Shown here piece after piece: positions 42,728 through 50,975 of a DNA stretch of 64,000 nt. The position numbers and the translations under genes were made by a program. This DNA comes from Chryseobacterium sp. MEBOG06. GTDB taxonomy: Bacteria; Bacteroidota; Bacteroidia; Flavobacteriales; Weeksellaceae. The DNA is taken from NCBI RefSeq assembly GCF_021869765.1, contig NZ_CP084580.1, forward strand, positions 1,860,001 through 1,924,000, in the 5' to 3' direction. Position 1 is the first letter of the stretch; each line of letters starts with the position of its first letter. The notes under the pieces were generated by a model. It had not been told where the DNA came from. It did no database searches and saw only the letters and a list, made by a program, of their open reading frames with translations.

Positions 42728-43516
42728 ATGAATATTCAACTTTTTTCAAAAAATGCTTTGGTAGGTGCTGCTACTCAGGGAATAGGAGCAGGAATAGCTG
42801 TCGAACTGGCAAAATGCGGAGCCAATGTTACTGTAATGGCCCGTAATGAAACGAAACTTCAAAATATAGTTTCATCATTGCCTGTATTACATTCTGATCA
42901 GAAACACCAGTACCTGGTGGCAGACTTCTCAGATTTTGAGAACTATAAAAAAATTATTGGTGAATATTTCAGCAGTTACTCTGTAGACATTCTCGTGAAC
43001 AATACGAATGGTCCCGAACCAGGGCTGGCACTGGATAAAACGGTGGAAGACTATCAAAAAGCATTTGACCTTCTCTTTAAAACGGTCTGTGAAACCACAT
43101 TACTGGCACTTCCCCATATGATCAAGCAGGGAAGCGGGCGTATTATTAACGTCTCTTCACTATCTGTTAAAGAACCGATTGCGAGTCTTGCTCTTTCCAA
43201 TTCTATCCGTTCGGCAGTCATTGCATGGGCTAAAACGCTGTCCAATGAAGTCGCACAGCATAATATCACCATAAATAATGTTTTAACAGGTTATTTTGAT
43301 ACAGAAAGAATCCAAAATCTTGTAAATCATGAAGCACAGCAATCAGGCAAAACTCCTGAGGAAATCAAAAAAGCGAGGGAAAATAAAATTCCTATGAAAA
43401 GGCTCGGAAAACCGGAAGAATATGGACATCTGGTTGCTTTTCTGGCCTCAGAATATTCAGCTTATCTTACCGGAACAAGTATTCCGCTGGATGGAGGGTT
43501 GAATAATACGTATTAG
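42728..43516 (+). CDS. SDR-fold protein lacking the YxxxK catalytic pair
   Basis: 262 residues with a Rossmann fold: dinucleotide motif ALVGAATQGIGAGIAVELA (early), NNTNGPEPGL near 91 and the C-terminal GTSIPLDGGL. The catalytic Ser is kept (S144 in IINVSSLSV), but the Tyr expected 13 residues later is S157 and the Lys four further on is R161 (ALSNSIRSAVIAWAKTL). A family of Tyr-lacking SDRs with an L-S-N-x-x-R pattern exists, so this is probably a real subclass and not a dead gene. Its reaction is unknown and may be binding, regulation or altered chemistry. It is transcribed separately from RidA. Confidence 0.82.
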   Translation: MNIQLFSKNALVGAATQGIGAGIAVELAKCGANVTVMARNETKLQNIVSSLPVLHSDQKHQYLVADFSDFENYKKIIGEYFSSYSVDILVNNTNGPEPGLALDKTVEDYQKAFDLLFKTVCETTLLALPHMIKQGSGRIINVSSLSVKEPIASLALSNSIRSAVIAWAKTLSNEVAQHNITINNVLTGYFDTERIQNLVNHEAQQSGKTPEEIKKARENKIPMKRLGKPEEYGHLVAFLASEYSAYLTGTSIPLDGGLNNTY

Positions 43517-43554
43517 AAAATTCATTTAAACAAGAAGCTGATTACTAAAATAAA

Positions 43555-44100
43555 ATGAAAATTTTAATTAAATATGGAACCGTAGTTTTACTTTTTCTCC
43601 TTCTCATTAATTACACTCATACCTATTTTGATTTTACGGCTTCAAAATCAAATATTTTTGTTCTTCCCTTGATAGCAGGATTATTAGTGATCAACTTTGT
43701 AATAATTTATGCCCTTGAATCAAAACATATAACAACCAATTGGGTTTTTACTATATTAATTTTGCTTTTTGGAGTTAATCTATATTTGAATACTACTCAA
43801 TCCAATAAGGAAATTTGGCATGAATACTACATTTCACCAGATCCCCAGTTAAAAACACGTGGCTATGAATTGAAACTTTATGCGGATAAAACATATATGC
43901 TTAATGAGTATTGGCATGGAGAAAGTAAACACTATTTTGGTGCCTATGAATTTGAAAATGATATTTTGACTTTAGGTGATAAGACTATAGAGGATAAAAC
44001 GGAAAGCCAAATGACTTCAGAATATAAATATAATAATGCCACAAAACTTTTTGAATCTATTGAAAATGGATATCCAAACTTAAAGGTTCGTAATGAATAA
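43555..44100 (+). CDS. Membrane protein of unknown function
   Basis: 181 residues. Three hydrophobic helices lie at about 7-25 (TVVLLFLLLINYTHTYF), 34-55 and 62-80, followed by a soluble C-terminal part from about 85 (KEIWHEYYISPDPQLKTRGY onward) with a lipocalin-like strand pattern (HYFGAYEFENDILTLGD). I recognise no family. It lies 38 bases after the SDR gene on the same strand. Confidence 0.6.
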   Translation: MKILIKYGTVVLLFLLLINYTHTYFDFTASKSNIFVLPLIAGLLVINFVIIYALESKHITTNWVFTILILLFGVNLYLNTTQSNKEIWHEYYISPDPQLKTRGYELKLYADKTYMLNEYWHGESKHYFGAYEFENDILTLGDKTIEDKTESQMTSEYKYNNATKLFESIENGYPNLKVRNE

Positions 44101-44205
44101 TAGCAAGAATTTCTGTTTTTTATGATATTTTATAAATAAAATCTCCAGTTTCCATGTAATAAATCCTTTCCCTCAATTGTCCTATTAATTATTGGAAAAT
44201 ATTAT

Positions 44206-47200
44206 ATGAAAAATTGGTCTTTTAAAAAATGGAACACCGTATTGGGGTGGTTCCTTTTTGCTGTTGCGCTCATTACTTATCTTTCAACAATAGAGCATTC
44301 TTTGAGTTTTTGGGATTGCGGGGAATACATATCTTCTGCCGTGAAACTTGAAGTAACCCACGCTCCGGGAGCAGCTCTGTTTCAGATCATGGGGGCAGTG
44401 GCAAGTATTTTTGCATTAGGAAATGCCGAAAACTATTCTATTGTTATCAATGCAATGTCTGCCATTTTCAGTTCTTTTACCATTTTGTTTCTGTTCTGGA
44501 CAATTACCCATTTTGTCAGACGTCTTTTAAATAAAGATTTTGATGAAATTTCAAAACGTCAGGAGATTTCAATTCTTTTTGCGGGGGTGATTGGCGCTTT
44601 GTGCTTCACTTTTTCAGATACATTCTGGTTTTCGGCAGTAGAAGGAGAAGTCTATTCAATGGCTTCTATGTTTATTGCATTGCTGGTCTGGCTTGCCACT
44701 AAATGGGAAAATGAATATAATGCAGGAGATAGCGAAAGATGGATCATTCTGATATTTTTTATTATAGGACTTTCGGTTGGAGTACATATGATGTGTATGC
44801 TGGCAATCCCTGCAATATGCCTTTTATACTATGCCAGAAATTATACATTTTCATGGAAAACCTTTGTTTTTGCAAACCTGATTACATTGGGAATTCTGGC
44901 ATTTGTCTTCAAATTTATTTTCCCACTGATTATGACTTTGTTTGGGAAACTGGAGATTTTCTTCGTCAACGGACTGGGGCTTCCTTTTCATTCGGGAACT
45001 ATTGTAGCGTTTGTTCTAATGGCTGCAATCAGTTATGTTTTAATTAAATATTCGGGAAAAACCAAAAGAAAGATATATCAGACCACTGTTTTATCTCTGG
45101 TCTATATGATCATCGGTTTTTCCTGCTGGCTGGTCATTCCGATCAGAGCAAATGCTAATCCGCCGATGAACCTCAACGATCCCGATACCGCAATCGGGAT
45201 GAAAGATTATTACAACAGAGAGCAGTATGGTGACTGGCCAACGACTTACGGACAGAATTACACTGCATTTCTGGACAAAAAAGGAATAGAAAAAAATGAA
45301 GACGGAAGCTATAAAAGGCAGATCACAGGAGATATTTACGAAAAAGACGAAAAAACAGGTACTTACAGGAAAACGGGTGAACGTTTCAATTATGTTTTCA
45401 ATAAATCTCATATCAGCTTTATGCCAAGAATGTTCAGCAGTGATGAAGATGTGATGGCCAATTATATCGCCTTATATGGTGCTCCTGACTTTACTTTCAA
45501 TGATGACAATGAAGATGTGGCAGATAATCCGCAGGCCAAGAAGATCTTTGAAGATCTGAGGGCTAAATATGAAAATGATTCTATTACCGCTTCAGATTAT
45601 TTGAAGGTAAAACCTTATAACCTGATTAATGTTCAGCGTCCTTCCTTTGCCCAAAATATGGATTATTTTTTCTCTTTCCAGAATGGATATTACTTTGTAA
45701 GATATCTGCTGTGGAACTTTGTGGGAAGACAGAATGACCTTCAGGGACATATGGAAAACACTCAAGGGAACTGGATTTCAGGGTTCTCCTTTATCGATGA
45801 TATTTTATTGGGAGATCAGGATCATATGCCGGCTAAGTTTAAGAATGAAAGTACAGTGAAATTCTTCTTTTTACCGCTTATTTTAGGGCTTATCGGCTTC
45901 TTTTTCCAGCTGAACAGGGATTTCGGAAGATTTTATGCCCTTCTTTCACTCTTTATTCTTACCAGCGTAGGAATTGTTTTTTATACAGGAGTAAAACCGT
46001 TTGAGGTAAGAGAAAGGGATTATGCCATGGTAGGATCATTCTATGCCTTTGCCATTTGGATCGGTCTGGGAGCCGGAGCTGCTCTTTGGTTTCTTCAGTC
46101 AAAAATAAAATCCAATGGAGTTAATATTGTCTTTGGGCTAATATTGTTGGGAATTCCTTTTATGATGGGCTTTCAGAATTATACTTCACACGACCGAAGC
46201 AGGAAAACGGCCGCTCGGGACTATGCGTATTCATTCCTCAGGTCTTTGCCTGAAGATGATATCATATTCATCTATGGTGATAACGATACTTTTCCTGTCT
46301 GGGCCATTCAGGAGACAGAAAGATTCAGGGATGATGTGAAGACCGTTAACTTTACTCTTTTGGCCACTCCCTGGAATATTGATCAGGTTAAAAGGAAAAC
46401 ATACAATGCAAAAGGGATTCCGGGTGAATTAACGCATGATGAATACAGAGACGGAGTAAATGATCAGGTTTATCTGATGAAAAAAGAGGACTGGGAAGGC
46501 TTTTTTGCCATGCTTAAAGATCAGGGAGCCCCGGAAACGGAATTTCAGGAGTTTAGAAAATATCTGACTCAGGATTCTATGACGATGAAGGAGGCCATTA
46601 AATTCTTAAAGGTGAAATCTCCGGCAAAAGATGAACTGCTGAAGATGTATTTCGGCGAAAATGAATATGAAAAATATAATATTATTCCGGTGAACAAATT
46701 TATTCTTCCGGTGAATAAAGAAAATGCTGTGAGGGCAGGAATTATCAATAAGGCTGATCTTTCCAACGCTGTAGATCAGATCATGATCAGCTATCAGGGC
46801 AATACCATGTACAAAAGTAATCTGATGATGCTTGACATGCTGGCTAACTTCGACTGGAAGCGGCCGGTGAATTTCTCATCTGGAGGAATGTATGAAAGTG
46901 AAAATATATTTTATCTTGATGACTATCTGCAGTTTGATGGTTTCAGCTACAGGCTCGTTCCTATTCGTACCCCTCAAAGTCCGGATGGGGATAAAGGAAG
47001 GGTAGACGCCATCTCTCTTTACCATGTGGTGAAAAATTTCAGATGGGGGAATTTTAAAGACCTTAGTATTTATTATGATGAAACCGCTACCTCCAATATA
47101 TTTGGTTACAGAATGTCGGTAAGCAGAGCTGTTTCAGCACTGGTTGTGAACGGACAGAAAGAAAAAGCACTGGAACTTTTAGATCTTGCCGCAAAAGAAA

Positions 47201-47691
47201 TTCCTGTAGAAAAGTATAATGATCCACGTTCGTTAAGTTCAATGGTGACGGGGTATATTGTTGCCGGACAGGAACAGAAAGGTCTTCAGCTGGCGGAAGT
47301 ACTTAAAAAAGGAATAATTGAAGAATATGACTATTACCATAATCTCTCTCCAAAATTTCAGGCCGCAGCCAGAAAACAAATGCGCTCAAAGCCTATGGAA
47401 TATGCTCTTGTAGTTTCCGCTGTCACAGAAGCCTACAGAACATTAGGACAGAATGAAAAAGCTCATACTTATCTTTTAAAATCTGTTGAACCTATTGATA
47501 AAAAATTCAGTATTTTCATACAGGGTCTTCAGCAAATGGGTAAAGAAAAAGCCATGAAAGAATCTGAGAAAGTTCAGCAGATTGCTCCTTTTTATCAGTA
47601 TTTGTTTAATGTGATGGAACCTTTTGATTCCACTTATTCTAAAAAGAAGGAGAGTCAGATTACTTCTGCGATGATCAGAGCGACACAGTGA
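44206..47691 (+). CDS. DUF2723 large membrane protein (putative protein O-mannosyltransferase type)
   Basis: 1161 residues. The N-terminal half has about 10-12 membrane helices, beginning with GWFLFAVALITYLSTIEHSL and the conserved FWDCGEYISSAVKLEVTHAPGA (about 32-53). The Asp-Cys-Gly-Glu and HAPG motifs mark DUF2723 (GT117), linked to the GT-C protein O-mannosyltransferase fold, where the acidic pair would be catalytic. The C-terminal 500 or so residues are soluble, with KPFEVRERDYAMVGSFYAF, DIIFIYGDNDTFPVWAIQE and TPR-like helices near the end. It probably glycosylates exported proteins on Ser/Thr. It lies alone between two strand changes. Confidence 0.88.
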   Translation: MKNWSFKKWNTVLGWFLFAVALITYLSTIEHSLSFWDCGEYISSAVKLEVTHAPGAALFQIMGAVASIFALGNAENYSIVINAMSAIFSSFTILFLFWTITHFVRRLLNKDFDEISKRQEISILFAGVIGALCFTFSDTFWFSAVEGEVYSMASMFIALLVWLATKWENEYNAGDSERWIILIFFIIGLSVGVHMMCMLAIPAICLLYYARNYTFSWKTFVFANLITLGILAFVFKFIFPLIMTLFGKLEIFFVNGLGLPFHSGTIVAFVLMAAISYVLIKYSGKTKRKIYQTTVLSLVYMIIGFSCWLVIPIRANANPPMNLNDPDTAIGMKDYYNREQYGDWPTTYGQNYTAFLDKKGIEKNEDGSYKRQITGDIYEKDEKTGTYRKTGERFNYVFNKSHISFMPRMFSSDEDVMANYIALYGAPDFTFNDDNEDVADNPQAKKIFEDLRAKYENDSITASDYLKVKPYNLINVQRPSFAQNMDYFFSFQNGYYFVRYLLWNFVGRQNDLQGHMENTQGNWISGFSFIDDILLGDQDHMPAKFKNESTVKFFFLPLILGLIGFFFQLNRDFGRFYALLSLFILTSVGIVFYTGVKPFEVRERDYAMVGSFYAFAIWIGLGAGAALWFLQSKIKSNGVNIVFGLILLGIPFMMGFQNYTSHDRSRKTAARDYAYSFLRSLPEDDIIFIYGDNDTFPVWAIQETERFRDDVKTVNFTLLATPWNIDQVKRKTYNAKGIPGELTHDEYRDGVNDQVYLMKKEDWEGFFAMLKDQGAPETEFQEFRKYLTQDSMTMKEAIKFLKVKSPAKDELLKMYFGENEYEKYNIIPVNKFILPVNKENAVRAGIINKADLSNAVDQIMISYQGNTMYKSNLMMLDMLANFDWKRPVNFSSGGMYESENIFYLDDYLQFDGFSYRLVPIRTPQSPDGDKGRVDAISLYHVVKNFRWGNFKDLSIYYDETATSNIFGYRMSVSRAVSALVVNGQKEKALELLDLAAKEIPVEKYNDPRSLSSMVTGYIVAGQEQKGLQLAEVLKKGIIEEYDYYHNLSPKFQAAARKQMRSKPMEYALVVSAVTEAYRTLGQNEKAHTYLLKSVEPIDKKFSIFIQGLQQMGKEKAMKESEKVQQIAPFYQYLFNVMEPFDSTYSKKKESQITSAMIRATQ

Positions 47692-47747
47692 GGTGAAAAT
47701 TAAAATTAAAAATGAGAATGAAGAATGTAAGTTAGCTGTTTAAAATA

Positions 47748-47782
47748 AAAAAGCCTTTGAACTTAAAATTTAAAGGCTTTTT
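47748..47782. terminator. Bidirectional terminator
   Basis: AAAAAGCCTTT (47748-47758) pairs with AAAGGCTTTTT (47772-47782). It separates the convergent DUF2723 and RIC genes and has T-runs in both directions. Confidence 0.85.
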
Positions 47783-47790
47783 ATCATCTT

Positions 47791-48516
47791 TTAAGACACT
47801 TTAGCAAACTCTTTTTCCAATTGTATCGCTTTTGGGAAGAGAATGTTATTTTCCAGATGGATGTGCTTATGCAGATCGTTTTCAAAATCCTGGAGCATGG
47901 CGAAAGCAACTTTATAAGTGTTGCAGGCATCAGCTGGCGGAAGATATTCATCGGTGATTTCTGCAATTTTTCTGAAACGCTCACCTTCCACAGTATGCTC
48001 ATGCTGCATGATATGCACAGGGTTTTCTACAGTCCCGAAAACAGTTTGTGGCAGGGCAGCTCCGGATAATTTAGCTTTCATCATATTTCGTACAAAAGGA
48101 AACAGAATCAGTTCTTCTTTTTTCATATGAGCGGCCAGATCATGAGCGGAGTCATTAAATAAAGTGCTGATTTCAAATAATTCCGGATGCCTGTCACCGT
48201 GAACTTTACATAGTTTGTCAAGAAAATCCTGAAGAACAGATGTTTTATCTTCTACATAACGGTGGTGCTTTTTCTCAATATAATCTGTCAGGAGGTCAAG
48301 CGGCCAACTGTTGAAATCTATGGATGCACCTTCGTTTTCAGGAAGGGTTTCCAGTTCTTCGTAGATCTTTTCCGGTTTGAGTTTCTTTTGAGAGCAGGCT
48401 TCTTCTATCGTTCTTCCACCTTTGCAGCAGAAATCAATTCCATATCTTTTAAATACAGCTGCAGCCCTGAAATCTTCAGCAACGATGTCTCCTATAAAAT
48501 CTGTTCTTGTATTCAT
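47791..48516 (-). CDS. ric: Iron-sulfur cluster repair di-iron protein (RIC)
   Basis: 241 residues, the standard length of RIC/YtfE/ScdA. The N-terminal ScdA domain has C30-C31 (KRYGIDFCCKGGRTIEEAC). The hemerythrin-like domain follows, with His/Glu ligands visible in KKHHRYVEDK, VHGDRHPELFE, HMKKEELILFPF, MQHEHTVEGERF and DLHKHIHLENNILFP. These di-iron proteins restore Fe-S clusters damaged by nitric oxide or oxidants. It is the last gene of a four-gene operon headed by an Rrf2 regulator, the usual controller of RIC genes. Confidence 0.94.
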   Translation of the reverse strand: MNTRTDFIGDIVAEDFRAAAVFKRYGIDFCCKGGRTIEEACSQKKLKPEKIYEELETLPENEGASIDFNSWPLDLLTDYIEKKHHRYVEDKTSVLQDFLDKLCKVHGDRHPELFEISTLFNDSAHDLAAHMKKEELILFPFVRNMMKAKLSGAALPQTVFGTVENPVHIMQHEHTVEGERFRKIAEITDEYLPPADACNTYKVAFAMLQDFENDLHKHIHLENNILFPKAIQLEKEFAKVS

Positions 48517-48555
48517 AATATAATATTTTTTTGTCTTTTGTTATTTTAAAATTTT

Positions 48556-48981
48556 TTATTGTTTTTTAAGGGATAAAATATACTTTACCATCAGTTTAGC
48601 ATTGTCTTTACTTAATCCTGTATGAGCGGTCATAGGAATTTCGCCCCAGTTTCCTTTACCTCCGTCAATAATTTTCTGCGCCAGCATATCGAGATCAGCC
48701 TCAGAATATTTCTCTGCAACTTTCTGATATGAGGGGCCTATTAATTTTGCATCTACTTTGTGGCAGGTAAGGCAGTCTGTTCCTTCAATCAGTTTCAAGC
48801 CTTCATCATTGGAAACTTTGGCAGAAACTACTGGTGCGGGAGGGGTCTCAACAGTCTGAGGAGCGGATTCGGAAGAATAAGGTTCCGGCTGTGGAATGGG
48901 AGTAGTTTCAGGTTTGGAACATGAAAAAATAAGTACAGATACAATCAATATCATTGCGTAATTTAAAAATGGTGTCTTCAT
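48556..48981 (-). CDS. Cytochrome c lipoprotein (class I)
   Basis: 141 residues. A lipoprotein signal ends at LIFSC21. A Pro/Ser-rich linker (about 22-50) is followed by a cytochrome c domain with the CxxCH heme site at C70-L-T-C73-H74 (GTDCLTCHKVDAKLIGPSY) and the distal Met in EIPMTAH. It should sit on the outer face of a membrane as a small mono-heme electron carrier. It lies between the membrane protein and RIC, with gaps of 39 bases on both sides, so it is co-transcribed with nitrosative-stress genes. It may feed a respiratory NO or nitrous oxide enzyme not present in this window. Confidence 0.9.
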   Translation of the reverse strand: MKTPFLNYAMILIVSVLIFSCSKPETTPIPQPEPYSSESAPQTVETPPAPVVSAKVSNDEGLKLIEGTDCLTCHKVDAKLIGPSYQKVAEKYSEADLDMLAQKIIDGGKGNWGEIPMTAHTGLSKDNAKLMVKYILSLKKQ

Positions 48982-49020
48982 AATAGAGATGATTTGTTAT
49001 TAAATAATATGTTTTTTAAA

Positions 49021-49446
49021 CTATAAGATAACTGCCAGCGTCAGTATCACAGCTTTTGCAGTTTCTGCGTAAATAAAAAAGTCGTGGAGTGGAGTAGGCG
49101 GTAATAATTTCCCTGATGAAAGTAAATCTACACGGGAATCCAAAACCGGAAGTATCCAGAATTTTTCAAGAATAAGAATGAAAATCAGAAGTCCTATGGT
49201 TATAAAATCCAATTTTGTATAATTTCTACGGCTGATGAACATGAACATGAAAATCAGAAGAAGGAATCCTCCTTGTATATTTGTTGAAATCCCAAATATG
49301 AGTTTTCCCAATTCTAACGCTGTCGGGAGCGTCATCCCCGGCACCTGAAATTTCAGAGGAGTCTCTAAAAAACTGACGGTGATAAACATTCCGGCCATCA
49401 GACAATACAGCATTAGTACTAAAGGGTTTTTAAGGCATAACTTCAT
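49021..49446 (-). CDS. Four-helix membrane protein of the RIC operon
   Basis: 141 residues with four hydrophobic helices at about 8-28, 55-75, 80-100 and 120-140. A conserved-looking stretch FLETPLKFQVPGMTLPTALELG follows helix 1. I recognise no family with certainty; the size and helix count recall the DUF4149/TMEM205 type. It lies between the Rrf2 regulator (52 bases) and the cytochrome c gene (39 bases). Its job is unknown, but the operon suggests nitrosative stress or respiration. Confidence 0.7.
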   Translation of the reverse strand: MKLCLKNPLVLMLYCLMAGMFITVSFLETPLKFQVPGMTLPTALELGKLIFGISTNIQGGFLLLIFMFMFISRRNYTKLDFITIGLLIFILILEKFWILPVLDSRVDLLSSGKLLPPTPLHDFFIYAETAKAVILTLAVIL

Positions 49447-49498
49447 TTTTTTATTTAATATATTAAGATCTTTTTATCTTTTATTATTGTAATTTTTT

Positions 49499-49930
49499 TT
49501 ACACTTTTAGGTGGGTTAAATTTAAATCAAGATTATCAACGAACATTTGTATTCTGGAAGTTTCAAGCATAATGCGGAGATCCTGTCTGATGCTTTTAAA
49601 CTGCTCATGAAGTGGACATGGGTGCGTTTCTGAACATTGTTCGAGTCCCAGACCACAACCGGAAAAAAGCTTATCACCATCAATTTCTTTGACAATATCG
49701 GCAATACTTGTATTCAGGTTTTTATGATCCATATAGAAACCTCCGTTCGGTCCTTTGGCCGACTGTACAAATCCTTTTCTGCTCAGATCCTGTAAAATCT
49801 TTGCGATAAAATGCTCCGGCGAATTAATACTTTTTGAAATATCTTTAATTCCTACGCGGCCACCATCTTTAGACTGCTGGGCGATGTAAATTAAAGCTCT
49901 TAAAGCATATTCGCAGGTTTTTGAAAACAT
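49499..49930 (-). CDS. Rrf2-family regulator, NsrR-like
   Basis: 143 residues. The winged helix-turn-helix begins TCEYALRALIYIAQQS and includes the contact helix SPEHFIAKILQDLSRKGFV, followed by the wing SAKGPNGGFYM. A Cys triad (C92, C99, C105 in GCGLGLEQCSETHPCPLH) would bind an Fe-S cluster, as in the NO sensor NsrR. With RIC in the same operon, the likely role is repression relieved by nitric oxide. The Cys spacing x6-x5 differs slightly from NsrR (x4-x5) and IscR (x5-x5). Confidence 0.88.
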   Translation of the reverse strand: MFSKTCEYALRALIYIAQQSKDGGRVGIKDISKSINSPEHFIAKILQDLSRKGFVQSAKGPNGGFYMDHKNLNTSIADIVKEIDGDKLFSGCGLGLEQCSETHPCPLHEQFKSIRQDLRIMLETSRIQMFVDNLDLNLTHLKV

Positions 49931-49949
49931 TGTGCTGAATTTTATAATA

Positions 49950-49957
49950 CAAAGGTA
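49950..49957 (-). promoter_or_regulatory. -7 promoter box TACCTTTG of the RIC operon
   Basis: The minus strand reads TACCTTTG, an exact TAnnTTTG, 20 bases before the Rrf2 ATG at 49930. Transcription would start near 49943. The regulator's own binding site probably overlaps it. Confidence 0.6.
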
Positions 49958-50030
49958 GTAACTTATTTTTAATAGAAGATAAAAAACTCTTTTATTTTTT
50001 TAAGCCTGCTAAAGATCATACTTCTACTCT

Positions 50031-50843
50031 TTATCCGGCAGGATTTCTGAAAGATTTACTGCTCTTTCTTAAGTCTGATGGTCTGGATTGCGTAAACTCG
50101 TGAAAAGTGTCGCTGAATGCACTGATTGAGCTGTATCCCACATCATCTGCAATTTCATTGATGGGTTTATCTGTGTTGAGAAGGAGTTCAATAGCTTTGA
50201 TGATCCTTAAAGTTTTCAGATACTGAAGAAAGGAAATATCCATATCGGATTTGAATAAGCGGGATATGGAACGTTCGCTCAACCCGAATCTGGTACTTAC
50301 ATTGGCAAGTGTATGTTTCTCACCGATATTCCATTCAAGATAAGAGGTAATTCTCTGCATCTGCTTATTATGAGTGGATGGGAGAATGATAGGCAAAGGC
50401 TGTTTGTGCGTTTTGGGCAGTATTTTTTTTAAGGCAATGAGAAACTCAAAATTTTCATCTTTTTCTGTGACATGCTTTTCGTCCCATATCTCTGTATATC
50501 TGATCATCTGGATCAAAAGTTCTGAAGCCGGATAAATTCCCAGTCTTCCATAGAAAGGATCAGAATCATCATCATGAGCATAGAAATACAGCGAATGCAG
50601 AACCGTAGCAGTATGGCCTATTTCCAGGATATGTTCCATCCCCTGAGGAATCCAGAAGAAATGCCTGGCAGGAACTACATAGGTCCGGTTGTTGATCGTA
50701 ATATATGCTATTCCACCTTCTACATAGCTCAACTGTCCTTTTGTATGCTTGTGAAATGGAATCAGCTTTTCAGATTTTTCGTGCATGACGAATACACTTT
50801 TATCATGTTCATCTATATGCGGAAGTGTTGCAATAAGTCCCAT
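50031..50843 (-). CDS. AraC-family regulator of the efflux operon
   Basis: 270 residues from the ATG at 50843. A TTG at 50873 lies inside the promoter box and is rejected. An N-terminal cupin-type sensor (about 1-140, with EKLIPFHKHTKGQLSYVEGG and FFWIPQGMEHILEIG) is followed by two AraC helix-turn-helices (TLANVSTRFGLSERSISRLF and KPINEIADDVGYSSISAFSD). It is divergent from the EmrAB-TolC-like operon. It probably controls that operon in response to a cupin-bound ligand or drug. Confidence 0.86.
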   Translation of the reverse strand: MGLIATLPHIDEHDKSVFVMHEKSEKLIPFHKHTKGQLSYVEGGIAYITINNRTYVVPARHFFWIPQGMEHILEIGHTATVLHSLYFYAHDDDSDPFYGRLGIYPASELLIQMIRYTEIWDEKHVTEKDENFEFLIALKKILPKTHKQPLPIILPSTHNKQMQRITSYLEWNIGEKHTLANVSTRFGLSERSISRLFKSDMDISFLQYLKTLRIIKAIELLLNTDKPINEIADDVGYSSISAFSDTFHEFTQSRPSDLRKSSKSFRNPAG

Positions 50844-50870
50844 TGAAGTATTAAAATGATGATGAATATG

Positions 50871-50878
50871 CAAATATA
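50871..50878 (-). promoter_or_regulatory. -7 promoter box TATATTTG for the AraC gene
   Basis: The minus strand reads TATATTTG (exact TAnnTTTG), 28 bases before the ATG at 50843. It excludes the TTG start at 50873. Confidence 0.55.
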
Positions 50879-50942
50879 ATCATTTGGCCGGAATCATGTA
50901 AAACTTGACTATTTTAGATAAAAATAATCTCCAGATTGCCAA

Positions 50943-50950
50943 TAAATTTG
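50943..50950 (+). promoter_or_regulatory. -7 promoter box TAAATTTG for the efflux operon
   Basis: Exact TAnnTTTG, 25 bases before the ATG at 50976. No -33 TTG at the standard spacing, which fits dependence on an activator such as the divergent AraC protein. Confidence 0.5.
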
Positions 50951-50975
50951 CAGAGCAATAATTCGAAAAATTCAG

